Source of the DNA: Takakia lepidozioides
Taxonomy: Eukaryota > Streptophyta > Takakiopsida > Takakiales > Takakiaceae
Direction of reading: 5' to 3'
DNA length: 64,000 bases
NCBI GenBank assembly: GCA_030704615.1
Contig: CM060732.1
Coordinates: 70,105,053-70,169,052 of the forward strand
Shown: positions 34,101 to 45,700 of the stretch, piece by piece
How the letters are laid out: every line of letters begins with the position of its first letter
How positions within the stretch are numbered: position 1 is the stretch's first letter
Notes under the pieces: generated by a model
Told to the model about the DNA's origin: nothing
The model's input: only the letters and a program-made list of their open reading frames with translations
The model's database searches: none
Program-made: the position numbers and the translations under genes

Positions 34101-35014
34101 GAGGTGCTTTAATCGGGTGCTAAAAAATGGGCTCATTGGGAGAAGGCTGGAATTTCGCATTTTTGCCATATCTGGGATCCTCCCAGCTTCCTCCCCAAAG
34201 ACTTGGTCACCTCCTATCTCACTTCCAGAAGGGCAAGAGCTTGGGATTCATTGGTAACAGAGATACCCCAGCTTTGGACCTCTTTTCCCTCGGTTCAGGT
34301 GGCACCAAGGCTGCTTCTTGCCTGGCTTGGGAAAGGTGCCCCCGGGTCTGCGCAGGTGCCCTCTACGCCGTATCTCGCCATGGCAACAATTTGGCGGGCT
34401 GGCAGTTTCAGGCTGATAGGGTTGGGGGCTTGTACCAACCATCGTTCAAATATCTTCAAGAAGAAGGTCTCTTTGCGATTAGAGTGTTCTGCAGGATCTT
34501 GGGAGCATGCAACCCTTCGCCGCCAGCCAATATCAAACACTATAGTGGATCTTTCTGTTGGTTCCTCAATGCACCAGTCACACAACTTCAGTTTGACCCA
34601 GCAGAGTGGAACTGGATGTCAAGCCCTCACAAACCCTTCTTTAGCTATTCGGTCAAGCTTGGTTACGATTTGATGAGACCCCCAACTCTCTTCTCTCACA
34701 AATGGAATTGTAAATGGGAGCATCTTCCATTGCCCCCTGTGAATTGGCAATTGGTTTGGAAGGATGTTTGGAGGAAACAAAGGGCAGCAAAAATATGTGG
34801 ATTTCTATGGAAGATTGTCAATCGTATTTTGCCAGTATTCGCTTACATTTCGGATCCACAGCTCCCATGCTCCATCTGTAACTCGAATGGTCCAGAGACC
34901 ATTGAGCATTGCATGGTCCAATGCCCTCTGGCCTCATTCGTTTGGGTTGCAATTAGAGATTTTATGCTGACTGGTCATTGGACTTCTCTTCCCAGATTTC
35001 TGTTTTGCTCTTGA
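31119..35014 (+). pseudogene. LINE ORF2: endonuclease and reverse transcriptase, broken
   Basis: ORF2 opens at ATG 31119 ('MSWNLYYWNIRGIGS', endonuclease start). The endonuclease glutamate motif 'FLQEHKLS' is at 31237-31260 and 'LGGDFNMV' near 31567; the usual SDH near the domain end reads 'FDH'. Stops occur at about 32168 and 32661. The reverse transcriptase core is open from 32685 to 33851 with 'LDFEKAFDNVDWDFL', 'VRQGCPLAPFLF' and the catalytic 'YADD' at 33246-33257. After a shift the 3' part (34127-35014) ends with a zf-RVT motif 'CSICNSNGPETIEHCMVQC'. Reconstruction was not attempted. It would nick target DNA and reverse-transcribe the LINE RNA if intact. Confidence 0.9.
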
Positions 35015-36119
35015 ACATGCACAATGGTGCTTACTGGAGTACATGCCCACTCTGGATTGCACTGCGAGCCCACACCTTGTGGAATATTTGGAAATGTAGG
35101 TGTTCCTGTGTTTATGAGGCTAAGATACCAAGTGTTGTATTGTATCGAATTCACAACGATCTTATGACTGAAGCGATAAAATCGTCGAGCGGTTTGTGTG
35201 TAGTTGTTGCCAGAAGCTCTCAGAACAAGAGATTGCAATTATTCGCTGACTTTGATAAGTCCTAGGGAAAAGGAGGCATTCTGTGCACAAGAATTTCCGA
35301 CTCATCGGTTGTCTGGAACAACCAACTCCCGTTCCAACTCCCGTCATGTTGGCAGTTCACGTAGTGCCTAGCAGTCGGCTGAACCGGAAGACTCTGACGT
35401 CAATTGGCGCCACAAGCGATCCCTTCGGAAGGGCAAGTCCAAGGCGCATCTTTCCTTCGCCTCTTCCAGGCCTTAGCTATACCCCACCTGTAGTGCTCTT
35501 GTCCTTAGCCTCTGTAGGCTTCTTAGTTTTGGTTACGGGGCCAAGCTCATTTATCTTCCTCATGGTTTCCCTAGTGAGGTTATTTTTTCCTCACTTTCTT
35601 TGTAATCCGTTTTTTTGGATTAAATTCTCCAGGGCCTCAGTTCCCTGTTTGAAAATAAAAAATAAAAAATCAAGGTTGCGTCAACACAAGGTTGATTTGC
35701 ATCACGAAAATAAAAATATATATATATTTTAAGAAAATCGCAGGATGCAAATCAACCTTGCATTGACGCAACCTTGACTTGAGAAATGAAAACATCTTTT
35801 TTTTTCAAATTTAAAAAATAAATTAAAAATTGAAGTCGTAGGATGCAAATCAACCTTGCGTTGATGCAACCTTGATTTGGGAAATGAAAACATCTTTTTT
35901 GCACCCTCTCCTAACCCACATCATGACCGATTCAATGGCATAATTTCTTGAATGACATCAATCTTACATGGACCTTCTGTAATGGCATTGTTATCCGACA
36001 TGTATAGTGTATCCAACCTAAACCAGGTGAGGCAAAATTAGTATTACTTTGAACTAGTGGATGGCACACTTCATTCAACATCGTTCATGTTCTTTCACCA
36101 TAAATCTTATTGCTATCAT

Positions 36120-36200
36120 CCATAGTTCATTCATCCATCTTTTGTCATCTTGCATTCATCCTACATTCATCCATTCCACGTAGCAATTCATCCTTAAGAA
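36120..36200. repeat. ATTCATCC-word cluster
   Basis: At least five ATTCATCC/ATTCATC words occur with variable spacers. They are the complement of the GGATGAAT words at 28445-28535, so the two clusters face each other across the LINE and fold-back element. Confidence 0.55.
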
Positions 36201-36439
36201 TTTCGCCGCACATTCATCTCAAATTTTCATGCATGGAACTCGGCGTCTTAGGTCCCAGACATCGTATAGTACCCTCCGTTCCACTCAACATTGCCCCCAC
36301 GACAATAGGTCCTGCTTTTCCCACGGCTATAGGCTCCGCTACCCTTATGTGCTCACGCTTAGTGCGCTAAAGCATGAGCGCGCTCACGCGCTAGCTTCCC
36401 TCGAAAATACCTACAAGTTGTCTGCCCTACACCATAAAT

Positions 36440-36905
36440 GAACCACAAAGACTACACATCAAAATTATAATGACACGAGCTGCTTTCCACTGGTCAATGC
36501 ATTCAGCATATGGAAAGATTTCCAGCGTGTAGAACCGTTGTGCAAACATTCTCACAACCAAGGGGCTGCAGTTGCATTGCTCTTCATTGTGAGCTTGAAC
36601 ATGCCTTGTTGGGAGTCCAAAGATGTGGAGCAAAACACCTCAGGGACATCTATCTTATTCTCCCCCACCCCTATTGTTTTGGGATAGCAATAAGCACCTT
36701 TGATGACATTTAGGTGCCTGCTAAAGGTTTCATCACAATTTGGTTGAAACCAATATTGTGGGTAGACAATCCCAAGTGCATCCATGATGCCATGGGCTGA
36801 AAAACGGGTCTCCAGCTCTCGAACCAAAGCCTCACCAGCCCCTAAGCTCCCACAGACCACCCCATCAGTCACCATTCGCCTATTACAAAACATGAAAACC
36901 ATAGC
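36440..36905 (-). pseudogene. hAT-like transposase fragment
   Basis: A minus-strand frame (about 36902-36552) encodes 'ALVRELETRFSAHGIMDALG' and then 'IVYPQYWFQPNCDETFSRHL', with 'QQGMFKLTMK' near its end; similarity of style continues in another frame to about 36440. The pattern recalls the C-terminal half of hAT-type transposases from non-model plants, but I cannot place it firmly. No start, no upstream domain and a frameshift make it a remnant. It is not adjacent to the hAT termini at 26.7-27.5 kb. Confidence 0.4.
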
Positions 36906-36959
36906 TTATAAATACAATACATGACTTGCAAGTTTCCAATCAGAAAAATATGAGGAGTT

Positions 36960-37476
36960 TTAAGGGAAATACCTGCACCTGATTGAACGATTCAATCACA
37001 CCATGTGTGCCATGCTTGAGAAGACTAGTTCTCTTTTGGGTGATTGGGACACTATACTACCCACTTTGATTTTTGCCTATCGAACTTCTGTTCATTCCAC
37101 CACCAAGTACTTACCTTTCGAGATGTTATATGGCGGGAAAGCACGAACGCCTATTCACGAGACTCCCTTGGCAGCAACCATTGAGGTACCTTCAGATTGG
37201 ACTCAGTTTGTTGATTGCATGATGGTTAAACACCGTCGACTTACTAAGGCCAACATAGTTCAAGCGCAGCTGGGAGTACAAGCTCGTAATTACAATTGCA
37301 AGATTTACTATTATGAAAAGTTCTCCCTGGGACAATCTGTCTGTGTTCGTTTACAACTTGGGAAGATCATTTCCAAGTCATCTACACACATCAATGGGCC
37401 ATATCTGATCAATGAGAAATTGCGTGGCAGGAAATATGTGTTGCTTCCACAACATTCTTTTGCTCTACCTATTTGA
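36960..37476 (+). pseudogene. Ty3/gypsy integrase fragment (C-terminal part)
   Basis: The frame reads 'ERFNHTMCAMLEKTS' just before 37030, then 'FAYRTSVHSTTKYLPFEMLYG', the conserved end of the integrase core, and a following C-terminal domain to a stop at 37474-37476. Protease, reverse transcriptase, RNase H and the integrase catalytic D,D part are absent to the left, where unrelated sequence begins at about 36960. This is the 3' remnant of a gypsy element; the LTR below follows it. Confidence 0.85.
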
Positions 37477-37704
37477 TCATCATGTGCATGTGGGTTCCTT
37501 GGTTCACTGCAAGCTCGTCTTTGATTTCACTTGTTTAAATGTGGAAGGTCGCACCATTGTTCTAACCCCTTCTCATGCATGAGCGCATGTAGTTTTATAT
37601 TAGGGGCAAACAACTGCAGCCCTCATCTTTGATTTCCTTTCCACAGCCGTGGACCATCATCATGGAGCTTATGGTGTGTAACAATTAGTGTTCGGTGTGG
37701 GGGA

Positions 37705-38425
37705 TGAATTGCTTCAGAGGATTAGCTTCACTGTATTTTTGCATCACCATATAATGTGATTGGGGTTTCTCCATAGTGGGTTCCTTAGCCCGAATTGTAG
37801 GTGCAAGGTTTTCCCTCTGGGATTTTTTCATCCCTATCGCGCCGGATGCGTAATATTAGGCTTGGTATTGGTGTAGTGTACTGAGGCTTGGGTGACTTCT
37901 TCTTAGCTCGCTTCTTCTTAGCCACTCTATTGGCGGGGGCAAACTTCACATATGTGGGGCCGTGGAGTCCACTAATGCACGGATGCTCTCATGTCATTTA
38001 TGGATGAAAAGTAGGAAGCAGTTAAAGGATTTGGCGCATGACCTATCTTTGGCATTTTAAGCTTTGTCCCTTGTTAACAGTAACGTGATAAGACAGGCTC
38101 GAGTTGATGTGTGGCTTTGAGGTCCTGTAATTTTGAAGGGCAAATAGGATCAAGGCATGTGGCCGCTGAGATTAGGTGTTTCTACAATGAGGGCTATCTA
38201 TGAGGGCTTAGGCTCTCTGCAGTGGTTTGGTGTGTCAAACTGTGTGCATGGCCTTAATTATGTTCATGGGATGAAAAGCGTCTTATGCAGTGCAGGCTAG
38301 GTTGATTGGTTCTGTCATTGTGTACTCTGCGATTGATTCCTCCCTCATCAGCTAAGCTCGTTCTAAGAACTATGTACCCATAGAAAAGTTGTACCTTGAG
38401 AGGAAGGTAGGATACAAGAACTCAA
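37705..38425 (+). repeat. Putative 3' LTR of the gypsy remnant (contains dispersed repeat copy 2)
   Basis: A purine tract GGTGTGGGGGA (37694-37704) with TG right after it fits a polypurine tract followed by an LTR start. The part 37955-38425 is repeated in direct orientation at 24427-24905. The right border is approximate and is taken from where the two copies lose similarity. Confidence 0.6.
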
Positions 38426-38429
38426 TGGG

Positions 38430-41400
38430 CTACATTTCCGGTTCCAAAAAAGTTCTGCTATGGATGGAAAATGACCCTATCCAAAACGGGTCGCGTGATC
38501 GTTTAATGGTTAAGGATATCCAAATTCATTCAAGATTATCAATTTAAATTTAAATTGACATGTTTGTGCATTTATTCAAAAACTTATCATCTTCCATGGT
38601 CATTTTTCATCTATTTCTTCTTTGTACAATCGATCTTACATGGTTGTTATTTCGATATATAAGTTTGGCCACCAATGAACGAACAAACAAATATATATCT
38701 CTCATGGGACTTGCTATGAAGAACTTGACTCCAACGGAAATAAGAGCCACTTCTTGTACATATTATTATTACCTTATAATTTTGTAAGACAATCCAACAA
38801 TCAACCCTTCCCATGATGCCAAAATGAGCGGATGAAGAATTCACCATTGGATTCGCCATTGGATTCCTCAATAGGTAACTTATATGTAATATGCACCTGG
38901 TTTTGTAAGAGATATTTTGGTTTGATTTCTCTGTCGCTTAACTAGAAATCCCCAATGTTTGTTCTTTAGCGGAGATAGTTATTAACGTCTAACCGTTGAG
39001 GACCGTTGGTCTTCATGGACAAGGTTTAGCACATAGATCTCCACCAATCACACTGGCTGTCTCAAGGGGCTCCATATAAACACCTCACTCTTCGGGTCAA
39101 GCCCTAACTTAAAAAAGATAAACTCACCTAAAAAGCTCCGGTCATTCAATGACTGCACCCCAAGTTGCTGGAAAAGATTACAAAATTAAATCCAAAGCAT
39201 CATACCTTGCATATATATATATATATATATATGACAATAAGAGCCTCTTCCCTGTGTGGGTACTGCCCCCTTTCGGGGATGTCATAACTTACCTTGCAAT
39301 TCTACGGTGTGCTTCTTAAAATCCACCCCCCTCCTCAAGGGCCTGAATTGTCAGCAGTCGCTCCCAGGTTTCCTTTAAAAAGACAAAATCCAGTCCGGAC
39401 GTCTTAGTTGTAAAGAATTTTCTCTTCAAGTGGAGATCGGGAATTGCAGTCCAGACTGGAATACAGATTCCTTATATTTATTGGGGGCATTAGTAGGGCT
39501 CTATAATTGAAGATTATGGAATTATGCCCCCATATTAATTCCACTCCGGACAGGTGAATGAGGACTTTCGGGATTTCGACCTTTGCGGCCTGTGACGAGC
39601 CTCTCAAATCCTGGAAAAGTCTCCGGACAAGACTACTTAGTGTTGTTTTTTGCACTCTGTGCTGAGAACCTGAGTGATGCCTTGTAAGTGTCGCCCGGAG
39701 CACTCCCCATGACATCACAAAGACAAACTAAATACAGAGTCATTGTTCCCAAACACTTATTATAACTATACACATTAAAATTAAACCCTGTAATTGTTTT
39801 ACTCAACCATACTTCCTCCTCCAGGTGGCATAGATCCAACATTCTGGATCCTAAGGTTAAAAGAGAAAGACATACTATTAGTAGTACATCTTTGAGCTCC
39901 CAAAATAAATTACTCATTTAATTCTACTAATATGGTGCCATAGATTAGCTGACATGGATGAAACTTTAAAAAAAATAAAAATTTAGAAACTCGATATCAT
40001 TGAATCTGTTTATTATTTATTTATTTATTTATTGAACCTCCTGCTTTGGACAGGTTATCCAGTGAAATCCATTGAGAATACTGATTTTGTTTTTTTTAAT
40101 TTCTTACCCGGGCGGAAGCCGGCTGACATAAGAGCCACTTCCGTCCCCTAGAGCAAACTAGCTGGTCTAAGGAGGGTTATATGCCATTCCTTTTCGTTTT
40201 CAAAATTGAAAGGGGATGATCTTATAGCGCCGGAACTACCTTCAATCTCCAGAATAACAACAGAACGAACCCAACATCATCTGAGGTGCTTCCTTTTGTT
40301 TGTATTTTTTTCTCTTGGGAACCAATGCAATTAAACTTGAAACAGAGAGGGTTTTAAGATTTTTTCTCTCCAATAATTCCAAGTAAGAGGAAGGAAAAAA
40401 ATAGTAAAGGAGCAAAAAATGAATCGGACAGCGATGACTATTATCATCGATTAGTGGAATTATCACAATTGTTTTTTTTTGGCTGCTGGGAAAAGACTCA
40501 TGGTAGAAAGTCTCAAGTGAAAAGTTAAAAGTGCGGTGATGCAGAGGAAACAAGGAGGTAGATAAAAGATGCAGAAACGCATTGCAGTGTTGCGGATCCA
40601 ACGAAGAGATCAGCAGTGCCGGAGCTTGTCTCTATCTACCACACCTCGGAACCAGCCATGCCGCCTGCACTCTGCAATTTATGCTTCATTCATGGATCTG
40701 TCTCCCCTGCTGCTTCTGCGTCAGCGTGTTCGTGTGCGGATGTAGGTGGTGCTGAATGTGGCGTCCTGTGTTGTTTGGACCCTTTGGAGGCTGGTTTGTA
40801 CGGTTTGCCTTCCCGTCATTGTCGCCAGGTTCCAATCTTCTCTGTTTGGAGGCTACGGAGAAGACTTGGGAGGCAGGTGTTGGTTGTGCAGGCGCGGTTC
40901 AAGTGAGTTTTTGGCGACCGGTGGATATTTCATAATTGCTCGCAGAGTAGGGGAAGTTGTGAGAGGATGTCATGGTGCATTTTGCAGTTTGTTGTTCAAA
41001 ACTCTACAAATTTTGAGCTGAGAATATGAGAGCGTTAATAGGCGATATAATGCAGAGGTGCGAGTGCGTAAGCCTAACCAATGAAGAAGCTCAAATCTGC
41101 TGCTGAAAAGTCTATTTCCTTAACAAGTCCAGCTGGATTTCTCATTTCTAATTTCGGAGTAGCCTTAGGAGGCAGAAAGAGCAGCATTACTGAAACTTGC
41201 CATCAAATTAAGCTCTAGATAACACAAGGATGGATAGGTTCGGAAAAGTGTAAAAGCTGATGCAGCTTATTTGTGCGGGTTTTAATTTGTGTCGTAGAAC
41301 CGCGAGAATTGTTTTCTGCGGGCTTTCAAGCTGTCAATTGCAGTTAAACAATTGGCTCAAAACAAGTGGCTGTTTTGAGTAAGTTTGCATGCCAGTGCCC

Positions 41401-41773
41401 TGCGCTGAATTTACTTTTTTGGTGGAAGCACCCCTCTAAACTGCAAGATTGTCAACTGGAATACCTCACAGATATGGAGACTTAATGAAGACTTTGACTT
41501 TGCCGACAGGCTTGCTGCAATTGTCAATGTCGCCATGCTCTCCAAATCAGCAAGATCACATGTATGCTGAAATCTTGCCTAAAACTGAAGCTGCTCATTG
41601 CTGGAGCTCCTCTAGACACTTCTTGTGCTGGAGTACCTGCCTTCCCCTTAACTAAATGATGGAAGTCATTGATTATGCAGAAGGTCATGCCCCTTCCAAT
41701 ACCGCAGCCGTGTGGCCATTGGGGAGAGAGAAAATGTACTCAAAAGACGTTGTTTGCCGTAGCCATTGGGGGG

Positions 41774-41819
<46 letters not shown>

Positions 41820-42778
41820 CTCTTGAGCTTTGGTGGTGTGAGATGGTAGAACGGGGTGCTCCTGATTCAGAGTATGCAGAGCTGGTGCCTGTTTACTCAG
41901 CAAGGCTACACTGAAGAGGAACCAATTTTATTTTATGCAAATGTATCTATTGGATATGATGCCACGATCAAGAAAGATACCTCTCACATTTCTCTCCTGT
42001 GAAGGTCTTGAGGGTGGCCTGGAGTATATATGACATGGCTCCATGAGCCTCTCATTGTACCCTAGAGAACTATGTGCAAATATATCTACAAATTTAGGGA
42101 CTTCCTTAGTGAACTTTCACTGATATCGCCATGACCATATATGGGCTGACAGTTGTAACCATTGACTGCTGGGGTTTGGCTGGCAGAGCATTTTGGTCAT
42201 CACATGAAGAAAAATAATTGCAATTGGAGAGGTGCTGCAGATACCATTGAATCCTTAGGGCTGAACTCTATCCAAGTGCATTTTGGAAACTAACAGCTAA
42301 AACTCAAGACGTCAAGTCAAAACTGCAAGGTTGACTGTTATTTGAACCTTCCAGAAAAGCTGTTTTCCATTGGAGGCATCTTGCTCCGAGGCAGCAGATC
42401 CTTTCTTCATTTGAATTGCGGATTCTATCTTCGGTGAAACTGCTGAATGGGAGATTACAAGTAAATCATCACACAGGTTCAAATTAATCATTTGTACAAT
42501 GGAAGAACGGTGAAGAAGTTGAAATGAGTATAGTGATTGCCAGAGGCCATTCAGAGCATTCCACTATCTTCAACCACTGCTCCAGACAATTGATGAGTGT
42601 ATCATACTAGTTCTTTTTCAATCTGAGGTTCTGCTCATTGTTATGAGGTTGTAAAGAGCCGGGCTCAGCAGGTTTTCCCTGGACCTATGGAAGGTGATGT
42701 TTGTATCATCCATCTGAATGCATCCACTCCCCTAGTTTAATCCATCTAGATTCCCTTCTGGGAAAGGAAGAGACATCA
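38430..42778. other. Gene-poor stretch left of the SnRK1-like gene
   Basis: No coding gene is supported. It holds an (AT)n tract at about 39212-39232, three copies of TAAGAGCC(A/T)CTTC (38742, 39238, 40132), and a (GA)n tract at 41771-41813. The last 2 kb may include leader exons and promoter of the SnRK1-like gene, but no splice signals could be assigned. Confidence 0.4.
41771..41813. repeat. (GA)n microsatellite after a G-run
   Basis: An uninterrupted GA dinucleotide repeat of about 20 units follows a G-run. The left flank contains the complement of a ~50-nt word set also found beside the CT tract at 11800 and at 46940. Confidence 0.9.
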
Positions 42779-45700
42779 ATGGACAGGCGAAGGTTCAGGA
42801 GGCCCATCGACTTTCCAGTTGAGTTACGGCAAAACTATACACTAGGAAATGTTATTGGGAAGGGAAGCTATGGCATAGTTCTGAAAGGGGTGCATAAGAT
42901 CACACGGTGCACAGTCGCTATCAAGATTCTCCAGAGACAGCAGCGAGGTTAGTCCTGGCCTCCTGGCCCTTTCATTTCTTCCTCTGTTTATAGAACAAAT
43001 GGTTTCTTTGAAGCCAGAATCCTGTAGGTTGAATCGTTGCTGCTTTACTGTTTTCTGCCTAGATGCTCTTCGTAGACATACTTTCTGTCCGATAGCTTTT
43101 GTATTGGTCTTTTGCCCTCCTTCTCAAAGGCTTTCTTTGGCTAGCTTAAGTAGGCCTTAGCAGTCATTTCAGGCATCAGCGCTTTGAATGCCTATGCCTC
43201 GGGGCAGATCAAACAAATCTTTGTTTGTTGGTGCTAGTCTACAGTTTTGGTGATCAATGGTTTTGGAAGAGCGTCTTCATGCCCTTCATCAGTGATGCAT
43301 TGTCAGCACCTTATTTGTGGTAATTATTTGGCTAGAGCTTGCCAAATTTTTAAAGGGTCGGATTGATACGACCTTATGCGCCATATTATAATACTTCAAA
43401 GCCTTTCTTGAGTGCAGCTCGGACTGAAGTGAAAGTGATGAACCTGCTTGCACATCCCCATATTGTGAGACTGTATGATTTCATGGCGTCCAACACAGAC
43501 ATTTTTGTGGTCATGGAGTATGTGGGAGGTGGAGATCTTGATTATTATTTGACAGACGAATTGACAAAGACTGGCACGTGTCTTCGAGAGGATGTTGCAA
43601 GGCACGTGCTGCAGCAGGTCACTTTCCCACCCTTGATCCCCCCTTTATCTCAACACATGCTTTGTCACAGGAAGGAATGGTGAGGGTTCCATTGAGAGCC
43701 AGAAATTTGATGTCATTGCAAGTTGCTCTAGATCTGTTAAGGGAGGTTTCCACTTACCAGGTAGCCATTTGTGCACATGGTTTAGACATCTGTTGTAGAG
43801 CTAGATATTAACGTAGTGAGTATCTGTGCAACTAAGGGGTTGGAAGGCGGGGGACGCAGATTGTTTCTGCTGTGGAGTACTGCCACAATCTGAAAGTTGT
43901 CCATCGTGATTTGAAGCCGGAGAATATCATGATCGCTGATCGAGAGAGAATGCTAGTGAAGATAGTTGACTTTGGGCTCAGCGATCTGATGCGTGATGGC
44001 CAGTTTTTTAAGGAAACATGTGGCACAATTGCTTACATGGCCCCAGAGGTTATTTCTTTTACCTTGTACTCTTGAGCATTTTGCCAAGGATAAGATTCAA
44101 AACTAGTTTTTGTTATAAGTAAAGAAACTGGTATTTGTTGCATAGATTATCCCCATGGGTAGGTTTACGGATTCATTCAGATATTTGCAAGTGTAGTCAA
44201 TTTCGCAGTCTTCCTCTGGTTTTTGCTTCCAGGCTTCTTCATGATACGTGGTCTGCGAACCCTGACAGCTGTGACAATCGTGCAGGTACTTAGGAGGGAT
44301 TATTATGCAGGGCCGGAGGTGGATGTGTGGAGCTGTGGGGTGATCCTATATGGAATGCTGTGGTCGAGAGTACCTTTTATGTCTGAGAACATAACATTGC
44401 TTCATGATCAAATGATGGTAAGGGAACCCTTTCCAACTGCCTTTGGCTGGACCACTGTAGTAAGTGTATGTTGATAATGAGGCTTGTGTCTGCTGTCTTG
44501 GGAAGAAACTTGATAATAAGCATCGTTTGAGGGGGTGCACTGGGTGAGCATAGCTGTGGGAGTGCTCACTATATCCAGGTAAGGTTTGGCATGTAGCTAC
44601 CCCATATATCCCTTGAAGTTGTGGCATGTGAATGTCCAAATATCTCAGTATTTGTTCTGTTTGTCAATGTTTGTACATTGATCAGACAAGGCAGTGGCCC
44701 TTAGGAAGGGCCAAGCTCCTGTGTAGCTTGTGGGATACTAGTGACTACTGTAGAAAAACCAAGTCTTTCTCAGGATTAATATTTGTCTTGTGGCTTGGGC
44801 AGCGAGGTGAATATGATCGCCCACCACATGTGTCACCTGAGGCACTCAATCTCCTGGAGCTTATGCTGGCTGGGGATCCCGTGAAACGCATAACAATTCC
44901 TAAGATACGCCAGCATCCATGGTTCCGACCTTGTATGCCCCGCTATCTGGCTCTCGTTCCACCAAGCGCCGCTGAACTAGGTCGACTGGTAACTTTCATC
45001 TATTCCTTATCCACCCCTTAAGTAGCTCGTTAATTGCTGGTTAGATCATGTAATTAGATCCACACCTTGATCAGACTCCCAACCAAAGCTGTTAAGATAT
45101 GAGGGACACAGGTACTCCATAGTCAGCTTTTGTGAATTCCTCCATGCCAATTAATCTAGGATAATGGCATCACGTGCGGGGTCTATGACCATTGAGTTTG
45201 TTAGCGAGGGATACTCAGCAAGAAGCAGCATTGTATGCACATCCAATTGCACCTTCCTTCACAAAAATACATCGTCAATTTCCTCAAATGAACCCAAGAC
45301 AAGGCCTACTGGTAATCTTGCCTTCCCAATTCTTAAGTTACACCAGGTCCAAAGGTTCTATGTGTGGAGGTGTCTGCATTTGCATAATGGGACTGTGTTC
45401 TTGTTGACAATCTCCCATGTGGAATGAAGGATGCCTTCCTGTTTGGCAAACCTCTAATTTCTGGATGATTTGGCAACTCCAAGCAGAGTCAACGTACTCC
45501 TAACAGCAAGTCGGGTCTTTAATCTAATGCTGACTGATTTATCTTGAGCTGAAGATAACATGAACAACCACTTTCTAAGTACTTGAGCGGGGAGGATCCA
45601 ATTTGTTACTTCAACCTGAAAAACACATGAAGTAAGTGAAATCGATATTGTCAAACCAGGTAGCAGAGCAAAATGCTTCTGGAGTTACATGTAATGAGGA

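Larger units (their letters stand above)
29012..35666 (+). mobile_element. L1-type LINE retrotransposon, full-length but decayed
   Basis: The element has a leader, ORF1 with a CCHC knuckle, ORF2 with endonuclease, reverse transcriptase and a 3' zinc-finger region, and an A-rich tail (about 35650-35669). A short direct repeat AAATCAA flanks it (29005-29011 and 35667-35673), and the host sequence resumes in register within the fold-back unit, giving the insertion borders. Several stops and frameshifts interrupt both frames, so it is not autonomous now. Its 3' end (TGTAATCCGTTTTTTTGGAT...) is typical of plant L1 elements. Confidence 0.9.
28805..35902. mobile_element. Fold-back (long inverted subrepeat) element split by a LINE
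   Basis: Left arm: three forward units starting at about 28805, 28891 and 28983, each with (A)nGATGCTTTCATTTCTCAAATCAAGG-like sequence, a CGTCAACG-centred inner palindrome and a T-rich tail. Right arm: two units in inverse orientation at about 35740-35800 and 35835-35902. The outermost ends are inverted to each other (GCAAAAAAGATG at 28805 and CATCTTTTTTGC ending 35902). Between 29012 and 35666 a LINE has inserted into the third unit. Without the LINE the element would be about 450 bp and almost wholly palindromic, like plant fold-back elements. No target duplication was identified. Confidence 0.7.

Noticed and set aside
40616-41021. Plus-strand frames with many cysteines near 40.7 kb
   Set aside because: No recognised Cys spacing, no signal peptide pattern and two competing frames; most likely non-coding leader or promoter sequence of the next gene.
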